Source: an uncultured Neptuniibacter sp.
GTDB taxonomy: Bacteria > Pseudomonadota > Gammaproteobacteria > Pseudomonadales > Balneatricaceae
DNA: 64,000 nt
Reading direction: 5' to 3'
NCBI RefSeq assembly: GCF_947498015.1
Contig: NZ_CANMIR010000004.1
Coordinates: 186,001-250,000 of the forward strand
Shown piece by piece: positions 7,476-15,975 of this stretch; positions within the stretch are counted from its first letter, which is position 1; every line of letters begins with the position of its first letter. A program made the position numbers and the translations under genes. The notes beneath the pieces are model-generated. The model made no database searches, was not told the DNA's origin, and was given only the letters and a program-made list of their open reading frames with translations.

Positions 7476-10400
7476 ATGCAATTTATTGCCAATGGACCTG
7501 AAATACCCGAAGAGCTTTTACAAGCGCATGAGGATGGACAAGTTATTTTTTTCTGTGGGGCCGGTATTTCATACCCTGCAGGATTGCCAGGCTTTGGTGG
7601 GCTTGTAAAGAAAATCTATGAGGAAATTGGCGATCAGCCCACAAGGGTTGAACAGGAAGCCATAGCCCAAGAGAAATATGATGCAGCTCTAGATTTACTT
7701 GAGAGGCGGGTTCCGGGACAACGAATCTCTGTACGTGAAGCCTTATCGAAGGTATTGAAGCCTAAATGGAGACGTAAAGGAGCCACTGAAACACATGAGG
7801 CGCTTCTTCAGCTTGCGAGAAATAACGATGGCACAATTCGGCTGGTAACCACCAACTTTGACCGGATTTTTGAACGCGCGGCAAAAAAGCTAAAACGGTC
7901 ATTTTCTTCATTAACCGCACCGACATTACCAGTACCCAAAAAAAGTCGTTGGGATGGGCTTGTTTATCTTCATGGTCAGTTGCCGGAAAAGGAAAACCCT
8001 AGTGCATTAAACCGATTAGTGCTGACTAGTGGGGATTTTGGCCTTGCATACCTAACCGAAAGGTGGGCATCTCGCTTTGTTAGTGAGCTGTTCCAGAACT
8101 ATGTTGTGTGTTTTGTTGGGTATAGCATTAATGATCCAGTAATGCGGTACATGATGGATGCTTTAGCAGCCGATCGTATGTTAGGCGAAGTTACGCCTCC
8201 AGCTTATGCTTTTGGCAGTTATTATGCAGGTGAAGAGCCGGACGCCATTATTGATTGGGAAGGTAAAGGAGTTGTTCCCATCTTATATGAAGTGCCAACT
8301 GGCACACATGACCATTCAGCTCTTCATAACACTTTAAAAGCTTGGGCTGAAACTCATCGTGATGGTGTGCTGGGTAAGGAAAGCATAGTAACCGAGTATG
8401 CCTTATCGAAACCTGCGGCAAGTACTAAGAAAGATGACTATGTTGGTAGGATGCTTTGGGCTTTATCGGATGAATCGGGCCTTCCGGCTAAAGCTTTTGC
8501 TGATCATAATCCGGTTCCATCTCTAGATTGGCTAGATGCCTTCGAGGATAACAGGTTTGGTCATCATGATTTAATACGTTTTGGGGTTCAGCCTGACGTC
8601 AATTTTGATAAAAAATTGAGTTTCAGTATTGCTAGACGCCCTGCGCCATATTCTAAATCTGCGCGGATGTCTTTATGGCGTGAAGGGTTTGGTTGCAGTG
8701 ATTGGGATAAAGTGATGCACCAAATCGCTCGGTGGTTGGTGCGTCACTTAAATAACCCTGATTTGATTCTCTGGATATCTAAGGCTGGTGGAAGGCTTAA
8801 TAGTAATTTGGAGCGGCTAGTTGAAAGTCATCTGTCAGATATCCAGAAATTAAAAGAACCTGATGGGAATTCTGAGCTAAAAGAGTTACTAGACCACTCT
8901 CCAGACGCTGTCCCATCTCCTCGCCAAGAAATACTTTGGGATATTCTGCTTACTGGAAGAATCAAATCCACATGGAGTTCGTTAAGTTTATATGAATGGA
9001 AAAGTAGGCTTTCTAGAAGAGGTTTAACCGGCCCATTAAGATCTGAACTCAGAGAATTACTATCCCCGAGAGTAAAGCTCAAAAAGCCAATACGCTGGGG
9101 TGAGCAAGAGGCTGACGGTGAAACTTCAAGGGTTAAAGATCTTTTAGATTGGGATTTGGTTCTTGCTTCTGATTATGTTGATTCAACCCTTCTGGATTGT
9201 AAAAAGAAATATTGGCTAGATGCTTTGCCGTTGTTGATTATGGATTTTCAGCAGTTGTTACATGAAGCGCTAGATTTACTTAAAGAGCTTGGAGAAGCAG
9301 ACAGTGTTAGTGATCGCTCGTATTGGGATATGCCATCTATATCACCGCATAGTCAAAATCGGAGGTTCAGCGAATGGGTATCATTGATTGAGTTGCTTCG
9401 TGAGTCCTGGCTTAGCGTGTGTGAAAACGATGAAAAGAAAGCTGGCAGAGTTGCTCGTGAATGGTTTTACATTCCTTATCCTACTTTTAAGCGTTTAGCA
9501 CTGTTTGCTGCTAGTCAGACATCTGATCTGGAACCTGAAGAATGGCTTGGTTGGTTATTAGATAATAATAGTGAATGGTTATGGTCTTTAGAAACCCAGA
9601 GAGAAACGATGAGGCTTATCGTTCTTCAAGGACAGAAGTTGCGAAAGCCGCAACAGGAATTGCTGGAGCATGCAATTTTAGCAGGCCCAAATAGGGAGCC
9701 TTATAGGGCTGATTTAACTGACGAAGAATGGGGGAAAATCGTTGATAGGTCGGTGTGGCTTCATGTAGCTAAACTAAATCAAAGTGGCGCTGTGTTAGGT
9801 GCGGAGGCGAGAAGGGAATTTGAACGGCTGTCTGTAGAAAACCCCCATTGGGTGCTATCCAATTATCAGAGAGAAGAATTCTCTCACTGGATGAGTGGTA
9901 GTGGGGATCCTGATTTTGAAGATCAGAGAGTGGTTGAGGAAGTACCTAACAGACTATCTGCATTAGTTGCTTGGCTGAAAAAACCAGTTAAGGAAAAGCA
10001 GTTCTTTTATGAGGACACGTGGAGGGTTCAATGTAGTTCCCGCTTCTTTCTTTGTTTGGCCGCACTAAGTTTAATTGCGAAAGATGATCAATGGCCTGAA
10101 AAACGCTGGAGAGAAGCACTGCAAGCATGGAGTGATGAAAATTCAAAACGTTCGTGGGAATATGCTTCAGGATTGATTAGCTTAATGCCGGATGAGCAGT
10201 TGAAAGGTCTGCTACATAGTTTTACATGGTGGTTGGAAAAAGCATCAAATAGCGTTGTAACGCATCAAGTGCGTTTTATCGATTTATGTCAAAGAGTATT
10301 GCATTTAGATATACCTTCTGACACCGGCATTCTTAAAAATGGAGAGCCAATCAATCAGCCTGTCTCTGAGGCAATTAACCATCCTGTAGGTCATGTAGTA

Positions 10401-11294
10401 AAAGCGTTGATCAATTATTGGTTTATAAGCCAGCCAGAAGATAATGAAGGGCTACCAACAGACCTTCGACCAATTCTTACAGAGGTCTGTGTTAATAGGT
10501 CTTCGCAATATCGTCATGGACGTGTGATCTTAGCTTCTCGGCTAATAACTCTATATCGAGTTGACAGGCAGTGGACAGAGACACATCTGTTACCACTTTT
10601 TGATTGGGATAATGTTTTCTCTGAAACAGCTGCTGTGTGGGAGGGCTTCTTGTGGTCACCTCGCATCTACCGCCCTCTTATTACTTCCTTCAAACGCCAT
10701 CTGTTAAAAGCTGCTACACATTATGAAAAATTGGGGGAGCATCGATCCCAATATGCTGCGTTTCTCACTTATCTAGCTTTAGATCCTGGCGATCTTTTCA
10801 CACTAGATGAGTTAAAAGGAGCGATACGTAGTTTACCTGAAGATGGACTTGAAGAGGTTGCACAAGCTTTGCTACAAGCTCTGCAAGGTGCAGGTAAAAG
10901 TAAAGAAGATTACTGGAATAATAGGGTTAGTCCATTCTGGCATAACCTATGGCCCAAAAGACTTGCATTAGCCACTGACGAGATTTCTACCAACCTGGCC
11001 AGATTATGCATCGCTGCGGATAGTGAGTTCCCGCAGGCGCTGTCTACAGTGATTAATTGGCTTCAACCGTTAGAGCATGCGAATTTTGTTGTCTATGCTC
11101 TTCATCAATCAAAGCTTTGCACGCAATATCCTAATGATGCTCTAAAGCTGCTTATTTCTATAATTAATACTGATACTTGGGTGCCTTCGGAATTGAAAGC
11201 TTGCCTTGAAGATATTGGAAGTTCAATGCCTAGCTTGAAAGAGGATCCATTATTTATTCGGTTAGAGCTTTATGTGCGCAATCGGACGTTGTAA
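7476..11294 (+). CDS. SIR2-domain anti-phage-type protein (DSR1/DUF4020-like)
   Basis: A 1272-residue protein with a SIR2 NAD-binding domain in the first 240 residues: FFCGAGISYPAGLPG at 25-39, VTTNFDR at 124-130, VYLHGQL with H166 at 163-169, and a GYSINDPVMRYMMDALAADR segment at 215-234. N127 and H166 correspond to the residues that cleave NAD in defence sirtuins such as ThsA and DSR proteins. The remaining 1000 residues are Trp-rich and helical and resemble the region (DUF4020-like, from memory) of large single-protein defence sirtuins, thought to sense phage and trigger NAD depletion. A GGA Shine-Dalgarno precedes the ATG and a strong terminator follows. Position next to the transposon right end marks it as cargo. 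Confidence 0.82.
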   Translation: MQFIANGPEIPEELLQAHEDGQVIFFCGAGISYPAGLPGFGGLVKKIYEEIGDQPTRVEQEAIAQEKYDAALDLLERRVPGQRISVREALSKVLKPKWRRKGATETHEALLQLARNNDGTIRLVTTNFDRIFERAAKKLKRSFSSLTAPTLPVPKKSRWDGLVYLHGQLPEKENPSALNRLVLTSGDFGLAYLTERWASRFVSELFQNYVVCFVGYSINDPVMRYMMDALAADRMLGEVTPPAYAFGSYYAGEEPDAIIDWEGKGVVPILYEVPTGTHDHSALHNTLKAWAETHRDGVLGKESIVTEYALSKPAASTKKDDYVGRMLWALSDESGLPAKAFADHNPVPSLDWLDAFEDNRFGHHDLIRFGVQPDVNFDKKLSFSIARRPAPYSKSARMSLWREGFGCSDWDKVMHQIARWLVRHLNNPDLILWISKAGGRLNSNLERLVESHLSDIQKLKEPDGNSELKELLDHSPDAVPSPRQEILWDILLTGRIKSTWSSLSLYEWKSRLSRRGLTGPLRSELRELLSPRVKLKKPIRWGEQEADGETSRVKDLLDWDLVLASDYVDSTLLDCKKKYWLDALPLLIMDFQQLLHEALDLLKELGEADSVSDRSYWDMPSISPHSQNRRFSEWVSLIELLRESWLSVCENDEKKAGRVAREWFYIPYPTFKRLALFAASQTSDLEPEEWLGWLLDNNSEWLWSLETQRETMRLIVLQGQKLRKPQQELLEHAILAGPNREPYRADLTDEEWGKIVDRSVWLHVAKLNQSGAVLGAEARREFERLSVENPHWVLSNYQREEFSHWMSGSGDPDFEDQRVVEEVPNRLSALVAWLKKPVKEKQFFYEDTWRVQCSSRFFLCLAALSLIAKDDQWPEKRWREALQAWSDENSKRSWEYASGLISLMPDEQLKGLLHSFTWWLEKASNSVVTHQVRFIDLCQRVLHLDIPSDTGILKNGEPINQPVSEAINHPVGHVVKALINYWFISQPEDNEGLPTDLRPILTEVCVNRSSQYRHGRVILASRLITLYRVDRQWTETHLLPLFDWDNVFSETAAVWEGFLWSPRIYRPLITSFKRHLLKAATHYEKLGEHRSQYAAFLTYLALDPGDLFTLDELKGAIRSLPEDGLEEVAQALLQALQGAGKSKEDYWNNRVSPFWHNLWPKRLALATDEISTNLARLCIAADSEFPQALSTVINWLQPLEHANFVVYALHQSKLCTQYPNDALKLLISIINTDTWVPSELKACLEDIGSSMPSLKEDPLFIRLELYVRNRTL

Positions 11295-11354
11295 TTGGTT
11301 CAAGGCCTAACCTACGGATCATTCTTGACGTAATTTTCTCGTAGTTGATTAAGG

Positions 11355-11380
11355 AAAAACGGGCCGATTGGCCCGTTTTT
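11355..11380 (+). terminator. Rho-independent terminator after the SIR2 gene
   Basis: The stem AAAACGGGCC / GGCCCGTTTT with loop GATT and a run of five T. It lies 60 bp after the SIR2 stop and inside the transposon end. It would insulate the cargo gene from gcvP, which converges on it. Confidence 0.85.
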
Positions 11381-11437
11381 AACTATTGATCAGTAAAGAT
11401 GTATGAGTAATCTCCCTTTTGACAGGGTTCTATCGTT

Positions 11438-11502
11438 TTCACAATCTTTATTCAAATTCACAATCTTTAAAATCGATTCACAATCTTTATTCGAAATCGA
11501 CA
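11438..11502. repeat. Transposon right end with three TnsB-type binding repeats
   Basis: The motif TTCACAATCTTTAttc occurs at 11438, 11457 and 11477 in the same orientation (the second copy reads TTTAAAAT at its end), spaced 19 and 20 bp. Read inward from 11502 the end is TGTCGATTTCGAATAAAG. Closely packed direct repeats inside a TGT terminus are characteristic of Tn7-family right ends. The five bases next to it, TGAAA (11503-11507), are the candidate target duplication, which can be tested at the left end outside the window. Confidence 0.85.
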
Positions 11503-11560
11503 TGAAAACACTTACTCCGCGTAATCCTCAACCGGAATACAGGAGCAGAACAGGTTGCGG
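11503..11560. other. Putative transposon attachment site at the 3' end of gcvP
   Basis: The transposon terminus is 9 bp beyond the gcvP stop codon, at 11512-11514. Tn7-like TnsD/TniQ proteins bind the conserved 3' coding end of a housekeeping gene and insert just downstream. The conserved NLFCSCIP-encoding end of gcvP would suit this role. The extent of the site is an inference from the Tn7/glmS model. Confidence 0.6.
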
Positions 11561-14412
11561 TCGCCGTACACGTTATCGATGCGGTTCACGGTTGGCCATA
11601 CCTTGCTATCTTTCAGGCGCTCAACCGGGAAGGCACCCTGTGCCACGCTGTATGGGCGATCCCATGCTGGATCGATCAGGTCTGCAATGGTGTGTGGTGC
11701 GTTTTTCAGCGGGTTGTTTTCCGCATCAATATCACCATCTTCCACCTGGCCGATCTCTTCACGGATCTGAACCATCGCTTCGATAAAGCGATCCAGTTCC
11801 GCTTTTGATTCGGATTCGGTCGGTTCGATCATCAGCGTGCCGGCCACTGGGAATGACATTGTGGGTGCATGGAAACCAAAGTCCATCAGGCGTTTTGCAA
11901 CATCCTCTTCGGTTATACCGGAGTTCTCTTTAAGGGGACGTATATCGATGATGCACTCGTGTGCAACGCGATCATTACGGCCGGTGTAGAGAACCGGATA
12001 ATGTTCTGCAAGCTTCTTCGCCAGATAGTTTGCATTCAATATCGCATTTTCTGTGGCAGCTCTTAAGCCCGTACCGCCCATCAGTGCGATATAAACCCAT
12101 GAGATTGGCAGAATGGATGCGCTTCCCCAAGGGGCAGCGGAGACCGCTCCATTTTCTGGGTTAGGGCCATCAATGGTCTGAACCGGATGGTTAGCAACAA
12201 AAGGTGCCAGGTGTGCAGCAACACCGATCGGGCCCATACCAGGACCACCACCGCCGTGAGGGATACAGAATGTTTTGTGCAGGTTCATATGGGAAACATC
12301 TGCGCCGATCTCAGCAGGCTGACTGATAGCTACCTGTGCGTTGAGGTTGGCACCATCCATATAAACCTGGCCGCCGTTGTCATGCACGATCTGGCAGATC
12401 TCACGAATCCCTTCCTCATACACCCCGTGGGTGGAGGGGTAGGTGATCATCAGGCAGGAAAGATCGTCTGCATGCTGTTCTGCTTTACGGCGCAGATCTT
12501 CAACATCGACGTTGCCTTTCTCATCGCAGGCCACCAGAACTACTTTCATATCCGCCAGTGCCGCAGAGGCTGGGTTGGTTCCATGTGCTGATGTAGGGAT
12601 CAGGCAGATGTTACGGTGGGCATCACCGCGGGACTGGTGGTATTTACGGATCGCCAGCAGGCCTGCGTATTCGCCCTGTGCACCGGAGTTAGGTTGCATG
12701 CAGATAGCGTCAAAACCGGTGATCGCACGCAGCTGTTCTTCAAGCTCGTCGATCAGTTGTTTATAGCCCTGAGCCTGATCCATCGGTGCAAACGGGTGCA
12801 GCTGACCAAATTCAGGCCAGGTTACAGGGATCATCTCTGCGGTTGCGTTCAGCTTCATGGTGCATGAACCCAGCGCGATCATGCTGTGGGTTAGAGAGAT
12901 ATCCTTGTTCTCCAACTGCTTGAGGTAACGCAGCATCTCCGTTTCGCTGTGATAGCTGTTGAAGACCGGGTGCTGCAGAATCGCGGATTCCCGTACCAAA
13001 TTGGCTGGGAACGAGTGTTCATCTGAAGCGGTGATCTCAGTATCAATCGCTTCCAGATCCAGATTGTGGTCGTCACCTAGAATGCAGTTCCACAAGGTAT
13101 TTATGGTATCGCGGCTGGTGCATTCGTCACAGGTCATACCCAACTGATCATCAGAAACTTTACGCAGGTTGATGCCTGCGTCCAGTGCTGCCTGATAAAC
13201 CTGAGCAGCATTGTCGAGTTTAATCGTCAGGGTGTCGAACCAGTGGTTATTGATCAGTTCAACGCCTTTGCTCTGTAAGCCTTTTGCCAGAATAGTTGTC
13301 AGACGGTTGATGCGGCTAGCGATGTTTTTCAGGCCGTCAGGTCCATGATAGACCGCATAGAAGCCCGCCATGTTTGCCAGCAGTACCTGTGCAGTACAGA
13401 TATTAGAGGTCGCTTTTTCACGGCGGATATGTTGTTCACGGGTTTGCATCGCCATTCGCAGTGCTTTATTGCCGCGGCTGTCCACGGAGACTCCGATGAT
13501 ACGGCCGGGTACGGAGCGTTTGTAGGCATCACGTGTCGCAAAGAATGCCGCGTGTGGGCCACCATAGCCCATCGGTACACCGAAGCGCTGTGCAGATCCA
13601 AAGACCACATCGGCACCCAGTTCACCCGGTGATTTCAAGGTGACCAGGCTCATAATATCAGCGGCGGCACAGAACAGTGCTTTCTTGTCATGAGTTTTTT
13701 CGATCAGGGCGGAATAGTCGGTTACATCACCGAAAGTGGCTGGGTACTGAACCAGTACACCGAAACATTCATGCTGATCGATCAGCTCTGACACATCACC
13801 GACAATGACTTCGTAACCCAGTGGCTCTGCACGGGTCTGAATGACGCTGATATTTTGAGGATGAACATGCTGATCTACCAGGAAAGTGTTTGCCTTCTTG
13901 GCTTTAGACATCCGTTTACACAGTGTCATCGCCTCTGCTGCGGCGGTTGCTTCATCAAGCAGAGACGCGTTCGCAAGATCCAGTCCGGTCAGGTCTAGGA
14001 TCATGGTTTGGAAATTGAGTATCGCTTCCAGTCGGCCCTGGGATACTTCCGGTTGATAAGGGGTATAAGCGGTGTACCAGCCTGGGTTCTCCAGTACATT
14101 GCGGAGAATAACGTTGGGTACGACGGTGTCGGTATAGCCCATGCCGATCATGGATTGGTTGATCACGTTTTTCTGCGCGACCGATTTGAGGTAAGCGAGC
14201 GTCTCATCTTCACTGCGGCTTGCAGGTAGATCGATCGGTGCTTTGACCTGAATGCTTTCCGGAACGGTCTGGCTGATCAGCTGATCCAGGTCAGCTACGC
14301 CAAGCTCATCCAGCATCGCCTGCTGTTCGGTTGCAGAAGGGCCAATGTGACGTGCGATGAACGCATCTTTTTGCTCCAGAGTGGAAAGTGGAGCCTGATT
14401 CTGTGACGGCAT
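11512..14412 (-). CDS. gcvP: Glycine dehydrogenase (decarboxylating), P-protein
   Basis: A 966-residue P-protein of the glycine cleavage system. It uses pyridoxal phosphate to decarboxylate glycine and passes the aminomethyl group to lipoyl-GcvH. The PLP lysine is K713 in [16 protein letters not shown]; the C-terminus carries the conserved [10 protein letters not shown]. Full length for the single-chain form (E. coli about 957). An AGGTAAC Shine-Dalgarno precedes ATG 14412. gcvT and gcvH are not adjacent here. No glycine riboswitch was recognised in the 260-bp upstream gap. Its original downstream flank has been displaced by the transposon, but the coding sequence is intact. Confidence 0.98.
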   Translation of the reverse strand: MPSQNQAPLSTLEQKDAFIARHIGPSATEQQAMLDELGVADLDQLISQTVPESIQVKAPIDLPASRSEDETLAYLKSVAQKNVINQSMIGMGYTDTVVPNVILRNVLENPGWYTAYTPYQPEVSQGRLEAILNFQTMILDLTGLDLANASLLDEATAAAEAMTLCKRMSKAKKANTFLVDQHVHPQNISVIQTRAEPLGYEVIVGDVSELIDQHECFGVLVQYPATFGDVTDYSALIEKTHDKKALFCAAADIMSLVTLKSPGELGADVVFGSAQRFGVPMGYGGPHAAFFATRDAYKRSVPGRIIGVSVDSRGNKALRMAMQTREQHIRREKATSNICTAQVLLANMAGFYAVYHGPDGLKNIASRINRLTTILAKGLQSKGVELINNHWFDTLTIKLDNAAQVYQAALDAGINLRKVSDDQLGMTCDECTSRDTINTLWNCILGDDHNLDLEAIDTEITASDEHSFPANLVRESAILQHPVFNSYHSETEMLRYLKQLENKDISLTHSMIALGSCTMKLNATAEMIPVTWPEFGQLHPFAPMDQAQGYKQLIDELEEQLRAITGFDAICMQPNSGAQGEYAGLLAIRKYHQSRGDAHRNICLIPTSAHGTNPASAALADMKVVLVACDEKGNVDVEDLRRKAEQHADDLSCLMITYPSTHGVYEEGIREICQIVHDNGGQVYMDGANLNAQVAISQPAEIGADVSHMNLHKTFCIPHGGGGPGMGPIGVAAHLAPFVANHPVQTIDGPNPENGAVSAAPWGSASILPISWVYIALMGGTGLRAATENAILNANYLAKKLAEHYPVLYTGRNDRVAHECIIDIRPLKENSGITEEDVAKRLMDFGFHAPTMSFPVAGTLMIEPTESESKAELDRFIEAMVQIREEIGQVEDGDIDAENNPLKNAPHTIADLIDPAWDRPYSVAQGAFPVERLKDSKVWPTVNRIDNVYGDRNLFCSCIPVEDYAE

Positions 14413-14672
14413 CTTAATGTTACCTGTGATCAGTTGGTTATGGTGTGCTCAAAAGGAGGCTAATAATACCGTTTTTTGGCCAGGTTTGTGATAGAAAATA
14501 GTCAAAAGTTTATTTTAGGAAACAGGAGAAACCTGATCTGTTGTCGCTCGTGTGGGGTGATGATTACTACTATTTGTGAATTTATGTCATAAGTGGTGTG
14601 CGTATTAGACGGTTTATCCGAGATTTTAGGGATCTAGAATAAAAGGTACCCCATTTTGAATAGGATTGACCT

Positions 14673-15272
14673 ATGAGCCACCCCATCGATGTGACCCTGT
14701 TTTTCAATTTTCGCAGCCCATACTGCTATCTGGCGAGCAAAACACTCTGGCCTGTTGTGGATGATTACAACGTAAATCTGATCTGGAAACCTGTGGGAGG
14801 GTGGGATCTGCGATCAAGCCCCGATCGGGTACAGAAGAAGCTGCCTATCGCGCGGCAGGATCTTGCTCGCTTTGCGCGACGCCTTCAGATTCCGGTAACG
14901 CCTCCCCCGAAAACCACTGATCCAACGTTAGCAGGCGCTGTCTCCCTCCTTGCTGAAGAGAGAGGGCTGCTGCGTGAATACATTATCTCGGTGATGGATG
15001 CGGAGTGGGCGGCAGGTCGTGATATTGGCCAGCCAGATCTGCTCTTAGAGGCAGCAACCAGTGTGGGTCTGGATGCTTCGGAGGTGAAGTCAGCCATGCA
15101 GAATCCACAATATCTGCAGCAGCTTGAGCAAAATGCACGTGATGCAGATGAGGGCGGTGTGATTGGTGTACCTACTTTTGTTGTTGGTGATCAGATTTTC
15201 TGGGGGCAGGATCGAATCGATTTCGTACTTGAGGAGCTGGCGATGTTAAGCGAGCAGAGAGAGGCGGATTAA
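14673..15272 (+). CDS. DsbA-family 2-hydroxychromene-2-carboxylate isomerase-like protein
   Basis: A 199-residue thioredoxin-fold protein. FFNFRSPYCYLASK at 11-24 has a serine in place of the first cysteine of CxxC, as in HCCA isomerases (NahD) and kappa-class GST relatives. The helical insertion and the ending GVPTFVVGDQIFWGQDR are also typical. These enzymes use glutathione for isomerisation in naphthalene-type degradation, but many family members in non-degraders have unknown substrates, and no aromatic-degradation genes are nearby. It is followed one base later by a GST gene, so the two form a glutathione-related pair. AGGA precedes ATG. Confidence 0.85.
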   Translation: MSHPIDVTLFFNFRSPYCYLASKTLWPVVDDYNVNLIWKPVGGWDLRSSPDRVQKKLPIARQDLARFARRLQIPVTPPPKTTDPTLAGAVSLLAEERGLLREYIISVMDAEWAAGRDIGQPDLLLEAATSVGLDASEVKSAMQNPQYLQQLEQNARDADEGGVIGVPTFVVGDQIFWGQDRIDFVLEELAMLSEQREAD

Positions 15273-15273
15273 G

Positions 15274-15873
15274 ATGAGTATGACCCTTTATGATAAACCG
15301 GAGTGCCCGTTTTGCTGGAAGATCCGATTACTGCTTGCGGAGTTGGATCTTAATACCGAGATTATGCATTACCATGCGGTTGGGCAGGAGGCGATCTGGC
15401 AGCGTTTGACTCCTAATCGTACCGTACCTGTGTTGACGACGCCGGATGGGGCAATCTACGAATCAGATGTGATTGTTGAATATCTGGAGGAGCTCACCGG
15501 AAGGTTGTTACCCAAAGCCAGGTCTGAGCGTATCAAAGCTCGCCATCTCAACAAATATAGTGATACAAAGATTGGAGCCGGGCTGCGTGAGGTGATTTTT
15601 GAAAAACGTGATAAACCTGAAGCAAAGTGGGATCAGGGGCGAATCAACAAAGGGATTGCTCTGTTTAATCAGGCGTTACCTTTTCTGGAGGAGCAGTTGG
15701 GGGATAACACTTTCTTTACCCATGATTACTCCCTTCCAGAAACGGCATTAACCGCTCGCTTTGCTCTGGGGGAGCGTTATGGGGTGACAATTCCGGCAGA
15801 GTTTCCACGATTAAGAGAGTGGTTTGCGCGTATGAAGGCACGACCCAGTTTTGGCCTGACTAAGCCCTGGTGA
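15274..15873 (+). CDS. Glutathione S-transferase family protein
   Basis: A 199-residue soluble protein with an N-terminal thioredoxin-like GST domain: DKPECPFCWKIRLLLAEL with CPFC at 11-14, the cis-proline TVPVLTTPDG, and the glutathione gamma-glutamyl site YESDVIVEYLEE. The helical C-terminal domain carries LTARFALGERYG. The CPFC motif suggests a glutaredoxin-like or omega/SspA-related member rather than a Tyr/Ser-type GST. Start ATG 15274 lies directly after the stop of the isomerase-like gene. The substrate is unknown. Confidence 0.85.
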   Translation: MSMTLYDKPECPFCWKIRLLLAELDLNTEIMHYHAVGQEAIWQRLTPNRTVPVLTTPDGAIYESDVIVEYLEELTGRLLPKARSERIKARHLNKYSDTKIGAGLREVIFEKRDKPEAKWDQGRINKGIALFNQALPFLEEQLGDNTFFTHDYSLPETALTARFALGERYGVTIPAEFPRLREWFARMKARPSFGLTKPW

Positions 15874-15895
15874 AGGGTGCGGCAAATGGTCGCGC

Positions 15896-15906
15896 GACAC
15901 TGTGTC
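15896..15906. promoter_or_regulatory. Small palindrome upstream of the TonB-dependent receptor
   Basis: GACACTGTGTC is a perfect 11-bp palindrome 70 bp before the GTG start of the copper receptor gene. It could be an operator of a metal-responsive regulator, but it matches no consensus I can name. Confidence 0.25.
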
Positions 15907-15975
15907 ACATCCCGTAAAAGGCTCAACCTGAATAGAATTTGCTGCAATTTTAGCAGGTTCTAATAAAGGTGAGTT

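Larger units (their letters stand above)
1..11502. mobile_element. Tn7-like transposon, right-hand part (left end outside window)
   Basis: The element encodes, leftward, TnsA, a small unknown protein, TnsB, TnsC, TniQ and a second TniQ/TnsD-like protein. This order resembles the tniC-tniA-tniB-tniD-tniE order of Tn6022/AbaR-type elements. The cargo between tnsA and the right end is recombinase debris and a SIR2 defence-type gene. The right terminus is set at 11502 because the sequence read inward starts TGTCGATTTCGAA and is followed by three closely spaced repeats, the layout expected of TnsB sites. Host gene gcvP starts only 9 bp further on. The left terminus and any genes beyond the second tniQ lie outside the window. 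Coding sequence here is more AT-rich by eye than the host genes. Confidence 0.9.

Noticed and set aside
11403-11786. Plus-strand frame of 127 codons across the transposon end
   Set aside because: It joins the non-coding terminal repeats to sequence antisense to gcvP, has no family likeness, and is explained by the transposon end and gcvP.
12187-12766. Long antisense frames inside gcvP
   Set aside because: gcvP is unmistakable on the other strand; the antisense translations have no recognisable character.
14413-14672. Possible glycine riboswitch upstream of gcvP
   Set aside because: I looked for the conserved cores on the minus strand and could not identify either aptamer; only short hairpins of doubtful meaning are present.
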